DNA from: Brevundimonas sp. ASV9
Lineage (GTDB): Bacteria > Pseudomonadota > Alphaproteobacteria > Caulobacterales > Caulobacteraceae
Assembly (NCBI RefSeq): GCF_016429195.1
Contig: NZ_JAELUF010000001.1
Location: 62,001 to 126,000, forward strand
Length of the DNA stretch: 64,000 bases
Reading direction: 5' to 3'
Below are positions 45,101 to 56,276 of this stretch, one piece after another. The stretch's first letter is position 1; each line of letters begins with the position of its first letter. The notes under the pieces are model-generated. The model ran no database searches and had not been told where the DNA came from. It saw only the letters and a list, made by a program, of their open reading frames with translations. The position numbers and the translations under genes were made by a program.

Positions 45101-45147
45101 GCAGAAAGCATGCTGCCAGCCAGCAAACGAGACCGATGGTACGTCAA
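42136..45147 (-). CDS. TonB-dependent outer-membrane receptor
   Basis: This roughly 1000-residue outer-membrane active transporter has a signal peptide (from a TTG start, ending ALPAFAQ), a TonB-box-like EVGEIVVTGSR, a plug domain (AEQRGISDTAQFLQSS, LLNGRRAGPAGTRGG, LKDGASSIYGSDAVAGVVNLITD) and a 22-strand barrel ending in GFLRVSKTF. Two TTG codons (45153 and 45147) can start it; 45147 has better spacing from GGAGGG. The cargo is not identifiable, but receptors of this group import iron complexes, vitamins or plant carbohydrates in Caulobacterales. Codon use is A/T-richer than in its neighbours. Confidence 0.92.
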   Translation of the reverse strand: MTYHRSRLLAGSMLSAVGLMVALPAFAQQTPPPVEGEQPAGSATEVGEIVVTGSRIPRNEFTSASPVQVLTAARAEQRGISDTAQFLQSSTLAAGSPQVNSAISSAFVTDGGPGAATISLRGLGANRTLVLLNGRRAGPAGTRGGVSSFDLNVIPQSAINRIDILKDGASSIYGSDAVAGVVNLITDQNRDGGEMSIFATAPFEGGGEQFNVSGSFGKKFDRGHVNFSADYYRQEALRAGDRDYLICTNQYVFEPGTRNRADRIDPRTGQPQCTDTPWGQVYVYGDDFSGRPGRFQFDYDGDLGRYIPARPTDPAVSAQYANAPAGFYLVNYDVPSRAVTNNLPDFAREASIIPEVDRYTAFVEGSYEVGSAEIYGEFLLNRRESRTDGFRQFWNYTYTADFFDYIYGPGAGGDPVTGFTGPNLLSATPITDHFDQSQRVDYVRGVAGIRGDLTVGPLKSWKWDLFVQYSRSDGDYTSDVILQDAVDSTSFKTASCVGQTLPVSGRRCIDVDFTDPDFLAGRLTDEERAFLFDTETGNTLYEQTYVEGFIGGDVMQLPAGPLGLALGFHIRRDEINDTPGAVTLADNSWGLTGSGITAGSDDTREVYAELSVPLARDVPFFRELDLSLSGRYTDTKTSGDASTYKVGLNWELVDGIRFRASHGTSFRAPALFELYLADQTSFLAQRSIDPCLNLDNRLADGSVSQQVYNNCTSASGPGGGVDGAYAGAPSSATIITGGGLGVLEPETSKATVLGVIVTPPNSGLSVAVDYFEIEIQDEVRNLGAASILAACYTSDNFPTDPICNQFDRDVNSSGITQVRDSYLNVAEQTNRGLDFTVRYITDTPFGELTLDSQTTWTLEDRTALFEDAPVDPLGRIGNPELVGNINASLARGPWTAFWGFDWIGNQDSRFDYIDDNGDLFETIDGRRVEVKAVAEFTGFHSVSLSYDSSNGWRVSGGVSNVFDELPPAASSFATTVQGNSVFGSQYTEAFYGRRGFLRVSKTF

Positions 45148-45520
45148 ATTCAAGCCCTCCAGGCCAATGCAAACATCGTGCGGACACGCGACAGCACGCT
45201 GCTGCGCAACTCCTCATGACGTCACATTAGAACCAAAGACCAGCCCCATCCAAGTCGGGAATGTGTCATCGGCGCAACAAGTTTGTTTCAAAGATTGATG
45301 TATCTCGAGTTTAGAGTGAGGCGATCCTCAAATTAGTCCGTCTTTATGGGTCGAGGTTGATGGGTATGCCGGGATCGATCGCACGCAATGTTTCCGGTTG
45401 CCCCTTCGCCCCACCCTCTCTAAACGGGCCGCTTAACCGACAAGCAGACGTGAGCGTCGCAGGGCCAGGCTCTGCGGGGGGCTTCTCGCGCGCGTAGAGA
45501 ACGAAGGACGACGCACTCCC
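45148..45520. other. Non-coding gap between TonB receptor and RraB-like genes
   Basis: About 370 bases with no convincing ORF. It should hold the minus-strand promoter of the TonB receptor. Features seen are an 8-bp palindrome TGACGTCA (45217-45224 region), a small hairpin TGAGG-CGAT-CCTCA near 45317-45330 and A+T-rich DNA around 45230-45345. I could not identify a riboswitch, Fur box or tRNA. Confidence 0.5.
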
Positions 45521-45835
45521 TTGGACGCCTCGGACATCCGTCATGACGAACGCGACGCCATGGTGCGCGCGGCGCTGGCCGAACAGGGCGACAGCGGCGT
45601 GACGCCGCGCCATACGTTGTTCTACTTCTATGGCGAGGGCGACCACGGCGACCTGAACGAGGTCGCCCGGCGCGCCGGCTTTCTGACGCGCGGCGCCGAC
45701 GACATGACGGTGCTCGAAACGACCATGGCGGTGGACGAGGCGTCGTTTGCGGCGACCTCGGCCATGATGCAGACCTGGGCCGCGGCCTTCCAGCTGGAAT
45801 ATGACGGCTGGGAATGCGCGGTCATGACCCACTAG
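45521..45835 (+). CDS. RraB-like ribonuclease E inhibitor domain protein
   Basis: This 104-residue protein shows the pattern of the RraB domain (PF06877): a helix, then PRHTLFYFYGEGDHGDLNEVA, FLTRGADDMTVLETTMAVDEASF and AFQLEYDGWECAVM. E. coli RraB modulates RNase E by binding it; the function here is by homology only. The start is a TTG at 45521 with a distant AAGGACG, so a later ATG is possible. It lies 25 bases before carB on the same strand and could be co-transcribed. Confidence 0.75.
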   Translation: MDASDIRHDERDAMVRAALAEQGDSGVTPRHTLFYFYGEGDHGDLNEVARRAGFLTRGADDMTVLETTMAVDEASFAATSAMMQTWAAAFQLEYDGWECAVMTH

Positions 45836-45860
45836 CGTTCAATAAGAAGAAGAGCTGGCG

Positions 45861-49160
<3,300 letters not shown>

Positions 49161-49180
49161 CGTTGACGAAATCTCCGGTT

Positions 49181-49214
49181 TTCGGCCGCACGCTGCAAGG
49201 CTGTAGCGGCCGAA
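49181..49214. repeat. Hairpin after carB
   Basis: A 9-bp perfect inverted repeat, TTCGGCCGC and GCGGCCGAA, with a 16-base loop, starts 21 bases after the carB stop. No T-run follows, so it may not be a rho-independent terminator. It lies 17 bases before the DUF1294 ATG. Confidence 0.5.
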
Positions 49215-49230
49215 CGCCGGAGCCACGCCG

Positions 49231-49509
49231 ATGTCCAATCTCGACCTCGCCCTGATCGCCATCCTGTGCGGCGAAGTGCTGGGGTTTCTCGCCTTCGCCA
49301 GGGACAAGCGGCGCGCCAAGGCCGGCCTGTGGCGCACGCCGGAATCCACATTGTTGATGTTCGGCCTGATCGGCGGGCTGGGCGCCTGGATGGGTCAGCA
49401 CATCCTGCGCCACAAGACGCGCAAGGAGCCGTTCAGGACCCGGTTCGGCATGATCGTCCTGCTCCACCTGATCCTGCTGGCGGGCGCCGCCGCCTGGATC
49501 ATCCTGTAG
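49231..49509 (+). CDS. DUF1294 small membrane protein
   Basis: This 92-residue inner-membrane protein with about three hydrophobic helices matches DUF1294: a short helix, then AFARDKRRAKAGLWRTPESTLL, GLIGGLGAWMGQHILRHKTRKEPF (split) and a last helix. The conserved RxxR..pE and the HKT.K segment are visible. Function unknown. It overlaps the convergent symporter by 11 bases. Confidence 0.9.
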   Translation: MSNLDLALIAILCGEVLGFLAFARDKRRAKAGLWRTPESTLLMFGLIGGLGAWMGQHILRHKTRKEPFRTRFGMIVLLHLILLAGAAAWIIL

Positions 49510-50797
49510 CGCGATCGCCCTCGCCCGCCCCATCTTCGCCCGCCACGATCCGCGTCGCGGCCAGGTCGGCGGTGACGTTGCCGACGGTGCGGAAGATGTC
49601 GGGGATGACCTCGACCGCCAGCAGCAGCGGCAGCACGCCCAGCGGCAGGCCCATGGCCAGACAGATGGGGCCGATGGCGGCGAAGAAGCTGACCTGACCT
49701 GGCAATCCGACCGAGGCGATGGACACGGCGATGGCCGTCAGACCGCCGGCGATCAGCACGCCGAGCCCCAGCTCCACCCCATGCAACTGCGCCACATAGA
49801 GGCAGACCGCCAAGTTGGCGACGGGGCTGGTGATGCGGAACACCGCCACCGCCAGCGGCAGAACGAGGCCGGCGGAGGTCTGCGGCACGCCCAGCCAGTC
49901 GCGCGCGCGCTCGATCATGACCGGCAGGCTGGCCAGCGACGACTGGGTCGAGACGGCGACGACCTGGGCCGGGGCCACGGCGCGCGCGAAACGGCCCAGC
50001 GAAATCCGCCCCCACACGATCGCCACGACATAGATGATCAGGATCAGGCCGATCTGGCTGAGGCAGACGATGGCGACATAGTGGGCCAGCGTCCCCGCCA
50101 CCCCCAAGCCCGCGCGCAAGCCCACGCCCAGCGCCAAGGCGAACACGCCGAACGGCGCGGCCAGCAGCACCCAGTGGACGATGACCACCATGGTCTCGGC
50201 CACCGCCTCGAAAAAGCCCGCCAGCGGGCGCCGCAGCTCGGCCTTGATCCGCGTCGCGGCGAAACCGAAGGCGACGGCGAAGACCACGACCGCCAGCACC
50301 CCGTCGTCGGACGCCGCCTTGATGACATTGGCCGGCGCCAGACTGGCCAGGAAGGCGCGCAGGCCGTCGGTGCGAGCCGCCTCGCCCACGGTCGCCAAGG
50401 ATTCGGCGCTGACGCCCGCCAGCAGCCCACGCCCCGCCTCCGGATCGATCGGCCAAACCGCCAGCAGGCCCAGGCCCGCCAGGATCGCATAGAGCGTCGC
50501 CCCGACCAGAAGCACGGCGAACACCACCAGCGACCGCACCGCGATCCGACCCGTCGCCGCCGCATCGGCGATGGAGACGATGCCGGTCACCAGCAGGCTG
50601 AACACCAGGGGAATGACCGTCATGCGCAGGGCGTTCAGCCACACTTGGCCCAGGCTCTCGACCACGCCCAAGGCGCCGGTCAGCCAGGCGGCTTGCGACC
50701 CTTGCGCCAGGGCGCCGACGACGACGCCGGCGACCAGGGCCGCGATGACGAAAAAGCTCAGGGAGGTGAAGAAGGCGGCGATGCGGGATTGGCTCAT
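49499..50797 (-). CDS. Dicarboxylate/amino-acid:cation symporter (DAACS family)
   Basis: This inner-membrane secondary transporter has 432 residues. It resembles GltP/DctA-type carriers: LGQVWLNALRMTVIPLVFSLLVTGI near the N-terminus, VVAVSTQSSLASLPVMIERA (HP1-type serine-rich hairpin) and VLPLAVAVFRITSPVANLAV with the TM7-like motif. Import of succinate, malate or aspartate with Na+ or H+ is likely; the substrate is not set by sequence. It overlaps the DUF1294 gene by 11 bases (convergent). Confidence 0.9.
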   Translation of the reverse strand: MSQSRIAAFFTSLSFFVIAALVAGVVVGALAQGSQAAWLTGALGVVESLGQVWLNALRMTVIPLVFSLLVTGIVSIADAAATGRIAVRSLVVFAVLLVGATLYAILAGLGLLAVWPIDPEAGRGLLAGVSAESLATVGEAARTDGLRAFLASLAPANVIKAASDDGVLAVVVFAVAFGFAATRIKAELRRPLAGFFEAVAETMVVIVHWVLLAAPFGVFALALGVGLRAGLGVAGTLAHYVAIVCLSQIGLILIIYVVAIVWGRISLGRFARAVAPAQVVAVSTQSSLASLPVMIERARDWLGVPQTSAGLVLPLAVAVFRITSPVANLAVCLYVAQLHGVELGLGVLIAGGLTAIAVSIASVGLPGQVSFFAAIGPICLAMGLPLGVLPLLLAVEVIPDIFRTVGNVTADLAATRIVAGEDGAGEGDRATG

Positions 50798-50925
50798 GCC
50801 CTAGCGCTAGCACCGCTTGGCGCATCGCGCGCGCCAAACCTTCTGTCGATCGCTGACAGTTCATGTCGTCGCAGGGCGAACCCCGGTCGCACACCGCGCG
50901 TTGGGACAACGAAAGGAACTCAATC

Positions 50926-51126
50926 ATGTCCCGTCTGAACAAACTCGTCCCGCTGATCGGCAGCCTGCTGCTCTCCAAGGGCGGCCGTCGCGTCGCCGGT
51001 CGTCACGCCGGCAAACTGGCCTTGGCGACCCTGGCCTATGAGGTCTGGCGCAACCGCCGCGACGGCGCCAAGCCCAGGGTCGCGCCGCAACCGCGCGGAC
51101 GCTGGAGCGGCCGCCGCCCGCGCTGA
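50926..51126 (+). CDS. Small basic hypothetical protein
   Basis: This 66-residue protein has one short hydrophobic segment (LNKLVPLIGSLLLSKGG) and a basic Arg-rich end (RVAPQPRGRWSGRRPR). The ATG at 50926 follows AAAGGAAC. It may associate with the membrane. No family recognised. It is transcribed away from the symporter gene. Confidence 0.6.
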   Translation: MSRLNKLVPLIGSLLLSKGGRRVAGRHAGKLALATLAYEVWRNRRDGAKPRVAPQPRGRWSGRRPR

Positions 51127-51196
51127 GGCTGCAATCGCCGCTCGACTTCTGGGGCGGCGTTGCGAATAGTCACGCCTCGCCGCCCGGAGCCGACCC

Positions 51197-51862
51197 ATGA
51201 TCAAAGTCCACCATCTGAACGACAGCCGCTCGCAACGCGTCCTGTGGCTGCTCGAAGAGCTGGGCCTGGACTATGAGGTCGTGCGCTACGAACGAAACCC
51301 TGGAAACCGGCTGGCGCCCCCCGAACTGCTGGCGATCCATCCGCTGGGCAAGTCGCCGGTCATCGAGGACGGCGCGGTCAAGGTCGCAGAGACCGGGGCC
51401 ATCGTCGAATATCTGCTCGATACCTACGGCCAAGGTCGCCTGCGTCCGGCGGCGGGAACCGAGGACGGCCGTCGTTTCACCTATTGGCTGCACTATGCTG
51501 AAGGGTCGGCCATGCCCCCTTTGCTGCTGAAGCTGGTCTTCAGCATGCTGCCGCGCCGTGCGCCGGCCCTGCTGAAGCCCATCGTCAATGGCGTCGCCAA
51601 CAAGGCGATCACCAGTTTCGTCGATCCGCAGCTGCGCACCCATGTCGGCTTCTGGGAGGACGAACTGGGCCGCTCGGAATGGTTCGCGGGCGATCAGTTC
51701 ACAGCCGCCGACATCATGATGAGCTTTCCAGTCGAGGCCGGCGCCGACCGCGCCTTCAATGCCGAGACCAAACCTCGTCTGAAGGCCTTCTTGACCCGCA
51801 TCCACGCACGGCCTGCCTATCAACGCGCGCTCGAGCGCGGCGGTCCCTACAGCTACGCGTGA
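51197..51862 (+). CDS. Glutathione S-transferase
   Basis: This 221-residue GST starts IKVHHLNDSRSQRVLWLLEELGLDYEVV, the classical thioredoxin-like N-terminus with the active-site Ser region (SRSQRVLW). It then has HPLGKSPVIEDGAVKVAETGAIVEYLL (cis-Pro and Glu-Thr/Ser pair) and a helical C-terminal domain with ADIMMSFPVE. It is cytosolic. Substrate unknown. The ATG at 51197 is the only sensible start. It is the second GST in the window; the other, at 10830, has a different N-terminus. Confidence 0.92.
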   Translation: MIKVHHLNDSRSQRVLWLLEELGLDYEVVRYERNPGNRLAPPELLAIHPLGKSPVIEDGAVKVAETGAIVEYLLDTYGQGRLRPAAGTEDGRRFTYWLHYAEGSAMPPLLLKLVFSMLPRRAPALLKPIVNGVANKAITSFVDPQLRTHVGFWEDELGRSEWFAGDQFTAADIMMSFPVEAGADRAFNAETKPRLKAFLTRIHARPAYQRALERGGPYSYA

Positions 51863-51916
51863 TCGGATCGTGATCGCGGCGGCGCAACCCGCCGTGGTCG
51901 AGGGCGTTAAGGTCTC

Positions 51917-52117
51917 ATGCGCCTTCAAACCATTCAGATCGTCGCCGGACTGGCTGCGGCCGTCGCCTTCGTCCTCGCCTTCATGGCGGCAGGAGCCGCC
52001 CTGATTTCCGGCGTCTTCATGCTCGCCGGCCTCGCCGCCTTCGGTTGGCTGGCCTACAGCCTCATAAAGGGCGTCCTGCGCCGCGATCACAAGCCCGAAC
52101 CGCCGGCCCGCGCCTGA
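51917..52117 (+). CDS. Small two-helix membrane protein
   Basis: This 66-residue protein has two hydrophobic helices (IVAGLAAAVAFVLAFMAAG and GVFMLAGLAAFGWLAYSLIKG) and a basic C-terminus. It lies between a GST and greA on the same strand. I recognise no named family; many Alphaproteobacteria have such peptides here. Function unknown. Confidence 0.6.
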   Translation: MRLQTIQIVAGLAAAVAFVLAFMAAGAALISGVFMLAGLAAFGWLAYSLIKGVLRRDHKPEPPARA

Positions 52118-52264
52118 GCGGTCAACTGGCGCGGGCGTTGCGCTCTTGAATTCGTGAGCGAGAAACCCTAGTCTTGATGCCCGGCCGCGCCCGCCCCGCG
52201 GCCTTTTGTGTGCTTATCTCGCGTCTTTCCAGTCTCCGGGCGAACCAGAAAAATCACGACACAA

Positions 52265-52738
52265 ATGGAAAAAGTGCCGATGACGGGCGAGGGCTACCGT
52301 GCCCTCGACGATCAACTGAAGCAATTGAAGTCGGTCGAAAGGCCGAGCGTGATCGCCGCCATTTCCGAGGCGCGTGAGCACGGCGATCTGTCCGAAAACG
52401 CTGAATACCATGCCGCCAAGGAGCGTCAGGGCTGGATCGAAGGCCAGATCGCCGAGATCGAGGATAAGATCAGCCGCGCCCAGGTTATCGACGTGTCCAA
52501 ACTGTCGGGCAGCCAGGTCAAGTTCGGCGCCACGGTCACCGTGGTGGACGAGGACACCGAGGAAGAGGCCACCTATCAGATCGTCGGCGAACACGAAGCC
52601 GATGTGAAGAAGGGCAAGATCTCGATCGCCTCGCCGATCGCGCGCGCCATGATTTCCAAGGAGGTAGGCGACGTCGTGGAGGTCAACACCCCCGGCGGCG
52701 TGAAGGCCTACGAGATCCTCAAGGTCGAGTGGAAGTAA
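52265..52738 (+). CDS. greA: Transcription elongation factor GreA
   Basis: This 157-residue factor rescues backtracked RNA polymerase by stimulating transcript cleavage. It has the N-terminal coiled-coil with the acidic tip ([20 protein letters not shown], where the D and E at the tip are essential), then the C-terminal FKBP-like domain ([23 protein letters not shown] region and [18 protein letters not shown]). The start at 52265 gives the standard N-terminus MEKVPMT. The stop overlaps the following ELM1-family gene by 10 bases, so the two are probably linked in translation. Confidence 0.97.
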   Translation: MEKVPMTGEGYRALDDQLKQLKSVERPSVIAAISEAREHGDLSENAEYHAAKERQGWIEGQIAEIEDKISRAQVIDVSKLSGSQVKFGATVTVVDEDTEEEATYQIVGEHEADVKKGKISIASPIARAMISKEVGDVVEVNTPGGVKAYEILKVEWK

Positions 52739-53739
52739 CAGCGGTGGCGGGGGCAGCGTCCGCGCAGCCCCTCTCTCCCAATCCTTTGGCCATCTGGGTC
52801 GTCTCCGACGGCCGCGCCGGCATCGAGAATCAGGCGCTGGGTCTCGCCGAGGCCGTTCAGCGCCTGACCCCGGCCGAGATTACGATCAAACATATCCGCT
52901 GGCGGCCGATCTTCGACCGCCTGCCGTCGGCGTTGAAGACCCCGGCCATGCTGGCGTCCGCGCCGCCGATCGCCCCTTGGCCCGATCTGTGGATCGCCAC
53001 GGGTCGTGCGACCCTGCCGCTGTCGACCCGCGTCAAGGCCTGGAGCGGCGACAAGACCTTCGTCGTCCAGACCCAGGACCCACGCTGGGCCAACGACCGT
53101 TACGACCTGATCGTCGCCCCCGCTCATGACGGTTTGTCGGGCGACAATGTCTTCGAGATCACCGGCTCGCCGCACCGCATCACGCCCCAGCGCATCGCCC
53201 AGGCCGCGCCCGCCTTCGCCGACCGGATCGTCCCCCTGCCCTATCCGCGCATCGCGGTGCTGATCGGCGGCAAGTCCAAGGCCTTCGACTTGCCCCCCGC
53301 CCATGCGGCTGACCTGGCCGACCAGATCGCCGACGCCGTGCGAGCATCTGGCGGCGCGCTGATGCTGACCTTCTCACGCCGCACGCCCGATGCGGCCAAG
53401 GCCGTCATGACCGCTCGCCTTTCGGATTTACCGGGCTGGATCTGGGATGGCACGGGCGAAAATCCCCTGTTCGGCTTCCTGCATTTCGCCGACCACATCC
53501 TGGTCACCGAGGACAGCGCCAACATGGCGGCCGAGGCCGCTTCCACCGGCAAGCCGGTCCATGTCCTGCCCATGATCCCGCTAAAAGCGGGCGACAAGTT
53601 CGCTCGCCTGCACGACGACCTGCAATCGCGCGGCGCCACCCGTCCATTCGACGGCAAGCTGGACGGCTGGTCCTACGAGCCGCTGGCCGAGACCGACCGC
53701 GCCGCGCGCGCCGTTCTGGAAGCGATGCGGACCCGATAG
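52729..53739 (+). CDS. ELM1/GtrOC1 family protein (DUF1022)
   Basis: This 336-residue protein has the pattern of the mitochondrial-fission ELM1 family: [23 protein letters not shown] at the start, [22 protein letters not shown] in the middle, [10 protein letters not shown], then [25 protein letters not shown] with a GT-like donor-binding feel. The family resembles GT-B glycosyltransferases, and its bacterial role is unknown. The start is a GTG at 52729 inside greA; another GTG at 52744 is an alternative. The overlap with greA suggests coupling. Confidence 0.85.
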   Translation: MEVTAVAGAASAQPLSPNPLAIWVVSDGRAGIENQALGLAEAVQRLTPAEITIKHIRWRPIFDRLPSALKTPAMLASAPPIAPWPDLWIATGRATLPLSTRVKAWSGDKTFVVQTQDPRWANDRYDLIVAPAHDGLSGDNVFEITGSPHRITPQRIAQAAPAFADRIVPLPYPRIAVLIGGKSKAFDLPPAHAADLADQIADAVRASGGALMLTFSRRTPDAAKAVMTARLSDLPGWIWDGTGENPLFGFLHFADHILVTEDSANMAAEAASTGKPVHVLPMIPLKAGDKFARLHDDLQSRGATRPFDGKLDGWSYEPLAETDRAARAVLEAMRTR

Positions 53740-53818
53740 CGAGACCCACGTCCGTTCCTGACGCCGCCATGCCCCATGGTGGCGACCGTCATCGGGAGGC
53801 CTTCTAAGAACGGCTCGC

Positions 53819-53839
53819 AAAAATCTGCACGAAAGTGCA
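53819..53839 (-). terminator. Weak terminator after the Gly-rich membrane protein gene
   Basis: TGCAC-TTTC-GTGCA (minus strand) is followed, after two bases, by five T residues. It lies 25 bases beyond the stop of the 96-residue membrane protein. The stem is only 5 bp, so confidence is low. Confidence 0.4.
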
Positions 53840-53863
53840 CTAAAAAGTTCTGGAGTGGCCTTT

Positions 53864-54154
53864 TCAGTCGCCGCCACCCCCGCCGCCGCCGTCACAGCCG
53901 CTGTCCCCGCTGCAGTCTGAGGCGCTGTGCTGCGACGTATCCGACGGCGGCATGACCGCGCCCCCGTCCGACCCGCCGCCCTTTTTGGCCTTCATGTTCG
54001 CCGCCCCCATCAGGGCCACGCCGAATCCTGACCCCATGGCTATGCCCAGGGCCAAGCCCAAGGCGACGTTGTCCAATGCGACGCCCAGCGCCACGCCGAT
54101 CGACAGGCCCAGACCGATCCCGATCGGCAGGAAGGCCGCGTTCTTGTTCGTCAT
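53864..54154 (-). CDS. Small membrane protein with Gly-rich Cys-containing tail
   Basis: This 96-residue protein has hydrophobic N-terminal helices rich in Gly/Ala (FLPIGIGLGLSIGVALGVAL), a basic Lys patch (MKAKKGGG), and a C-terminal tail with Ser/Asp and two cysteines ending DCSGDSGCDGGGGGGGD. The layout is typical of short exported or membrane peptides of unknown role. The start at 54154 follows AGGGGAG with 6 bases of spacing; the first ATG, at 54160, has none. Confidence 0.7.
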   Translation of the reverse strand: MTNKNAAFLPIGIGLGLSIGVALGVALDNVALGLALGIAMGSGFGVALMGAANMKAKKGGGSDGGAVMPPSDTSQHSASDCSGDSGCDGGGGGGGD

Positions 54155-54223
54155 CCCCATCTCCCCTGAGTGTCCGACGAGACTAGCATCGCGCAAACGG
54201 GAATCACCGCCTAAATAGGGGCC

Positions 54224-55231
54224 ATGACCCAAGCTCGTACCGTTCGCGTCGCCATCATCGGTTCCGGCCCCGCCGGCTGGACCGCCGCCATCTACGCCGC
54301 CCGCGCCTCGCTGAACCCCGTCGTCATCGCCGGCATCCAGCCCGGCGGTCAGCTGACCATCACCACCGACGTGGAGAACTATCCCGGCTTCGCCGACACC
54401 ATCCAGGGTCCCTGGCTGATGGAGCAGATGCAGGCCCAGGCCCTGCATGTCGGGACCGAGGTCATCCACGACATCGTGGTGTCCGCCGACCTGTCGCAAC
54501 GCCCGTTCCGCCTGACGCTGGACAGCGGCGAGGAGATGCTGGCCGAGACGGTGATCATCTCCACCGGCGCTCAGGCCAAATGGCTGGGGCTTGAGAGCGA
54601 GGCCGCCTATCAGGGCTTCGGCGTCTCGGCCTGCGCGACCTGCGACGGCTTCTTCTATCGCGGCAAGGAGGTCGTGGTCGTGGGCGGCGGCAACACCGCC
54701 GTCGAAGAGGCGCTGTTCCTGACCAACTTCGCCTCCAAGGTCACGGTCGTTCACCGCCGCGACGAGTTCCGCGCCGAGAAGATCCTGCAGGACCGGCTGT
54801 TCGCCCACCCGAAGGTCGAGGTGATCTGGAACTCGGCCATCGAGGAAATCGTCGGCGTCGTGGACGGCATGGCCAAGAACGTTACCGGCGTCCGGCTCAA
54901 GAACGTCCAGGACGGCTCGACCCGGGAAATCCCCGCCGACGGCGTCTTCATCGCCATCGGCCACGCCCCGTCGTCGGAACTGTTCAAGGGTCAGTTGGAA
55001 ACCAACGCCGGCGGCTATCTGCGGGTCAAGCCCGGCACCGCCTCGACCGAGATCGAAGGCGTCTGGGCCGCCGGCGACGTGACTGACGACGTCTATCGCC
55101 AGGCCGTCACCGCCGCCGGCATGGGCTGCATGGCCGCCTTGGAAGTCAGCCGCTTCCTCGCCGAGGAAGACCACGCCAAGGCCCACCACCCCATCAGCCA
55201 CGCCGAGGCGGAGAAGATCGGGGTCTGGTGA
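54224..55231 (+). CDS. trxB: Thioredoxin-disulfide reductase
   Basis: This NADPH-dependent flavoenzyme of 335 residues reduces thioredoxin. It has the FAD motif IGSGPAGWTAAIYAARA (GxGxxG), the redox pair CATC in SACATCDGFFYRG, the NADPH-binding GGGNTAVEEAL, and the C-terminal FAD block VWAAGDVTDDVYRQAVTAAG. It is cytosolic. It is divergent from the small membrane protein gene (70 bases between starts) and convergent with the aldo/keto reductase gene after 16 bases. It probably acts in redox homeostasis and ribonucleotide reduction. Confidence 0.97.
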   Translation: MTQARTVRVAIIGSGPAGWTAAIYAARASLNPVVIAGIQPGGQLTITTDVENYPGFADTIQGPWLMEQMQAQALHVGTEVIHDIVVSADLSQRPFRLTLDSGEEMLAETVIISTGAQAKWLGLESEAAYQGFGVSACATCDGFFYRGKEVVVVGGGNTAVEEALFLTNFASKVTVVHRRDEFRAEKILQDRLFAHPKVEVIWNSAIEEIVGVVDGMAKNVTGVRLKNVQDGSTREIPADGVFIAIGHAPSSELFKGQLETNAGGYLRVKPGTASTEIEGVWAAGDVTDDVYRQAVTAAGMGCMAALEVSRFLAEEDHAKAHHPISHAEAEKIGVW

Positions 55232-55247
55232 CCCCGATCCTGCGCGA

Positions 55248-56207
55248 TCAGTAGGCCGAGGCCTCCGTCAGTTCCGCCAGATCCTCATCGGATAGCTTAA
55301 GCGTCGCCGCCTTCAGCGTGTCGGCCAGTTGTTCGCTCGAGGTGGCGCTGACGATGGGGGCGGTGACCCCAGGCTGGGCCAGCAGCCAGGCCAAGGCGAC
55401 CTGCGCGGACGTGGCCTCGTTCTTCTGCGCCACGGCGTCCAGGACAGCCAGAATACGTACGCCGCGCTCGTCGAACTTGTCCTTCAGCATTCCCTCGCGC
55501 TTGGTCCCGGCGATCTGATCGACGGTCTTGTATTTGCCGGTCAGGAAGCCGCTCTCCAGGCTGAAATAGGTGATGACGCCCAGGCCCTTCTGGACGGCCA
55601 AGTCCTGCAATCCGCCCTCGAAGGTGTCGCGGCTGTAGAGGTTATAGTGCGGCTGGATCGTCGCATAGGCGGCCAGACCCTCGCGCTGCGAGATGTCCAG
55701 AGCCTCGGACACCTGCTCGGCCGAATGGTTGGACGTGCCGATGGCGCGCACCTTTCCGGACTGCACCAGCTTGTCCAGCGCGCGCAGCGTCTCCTCCTGC
55801 GGCGTCTTCGGATCGGGCCAGTGGGTCTGATACAGGTCGATATAGTCGGTCTGGAGCCGGCGCAGCGACGCCTCCACCGCCGTCTCGATCCAGGCCGGCG
55901 ACAGGTCGTTGTGGCCCTGCCCCATGTCCGATCCCACCTTGGTCAGGATCTTGACGTCGTCGCGCCGACCGCGCGCCTTGAGCCACTTGCCAATGATCGT
56001 CTCGCTTTCGCCGCCGGAATGGCCCGGGACCCAGCGCGAATAGGCGTCGGCGGTATCGATGGCGTCAAAGCCGGCCTCGACGAAGGCGTCCAGCAGGGCG
56101 AATGACGTCGCCTCATCCGCCGTCCAGCCGAAGACGTTGCCGCCGAACACCAAGGGGGCGATGTCCAGGCCGCTGGAGCCGAGCTTGCGTTTGGGAAGGG
56201 TTGTCAT
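55248..56207 (-). CDS. Aldo/keto reductase
   Basis: This 319-residue NADPH-dependent (beta/alpha)8 oxidoreductase has the signatures EAGFDAIDTADAYS (catalytic Asp and Tyr), VKILTKVGSD (catalytic Lys), YIDLYQTHWPD (His) and the C-terminal AWLLAQPGVTAPIVSATSSEQL. It resembles the YajO/Tas-like group acting on aldehydes and sugar ketones. Substrate unknown. The ATG at 56207 has AGGAGA upstream. It is transcribed towards trxB. Confidence 0.94.
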   Translation of the reverse strand: MTTLPKRKLGSSGLDIAPLVFGGNVFGWTADEATSFALLDAFVEAGFDAIDTADAYSRWVPGHSGGESETIIGKWLKARGRRDDVKILTKVGSDMGQGHNDLSPAWIETAVEASLRRLQTDYIDLYQTHWPDPKTPQEETLRALDKLVQSGKVRAIGTSNHSAEQVSEALDISQREGLAAYATIQPHYNLYSRDTFEGGLQDLAVQKGLGVITYFSLESGFLTGKYKTVDQIAGTKREGMLKDKFDERGVRILAVLDAVAQKNEATSAQVALAWLLAQPGVTAPIVSATSSEQLADTLKAATLKLSDEDLAELTEASAY

Positions 56208-56276
56208 GGGGAGGTCTCCTCTGGGGAGCCCTCGACATATGCCGCATCGCTACGACCGCAACCGCCTCGGCGGCGG

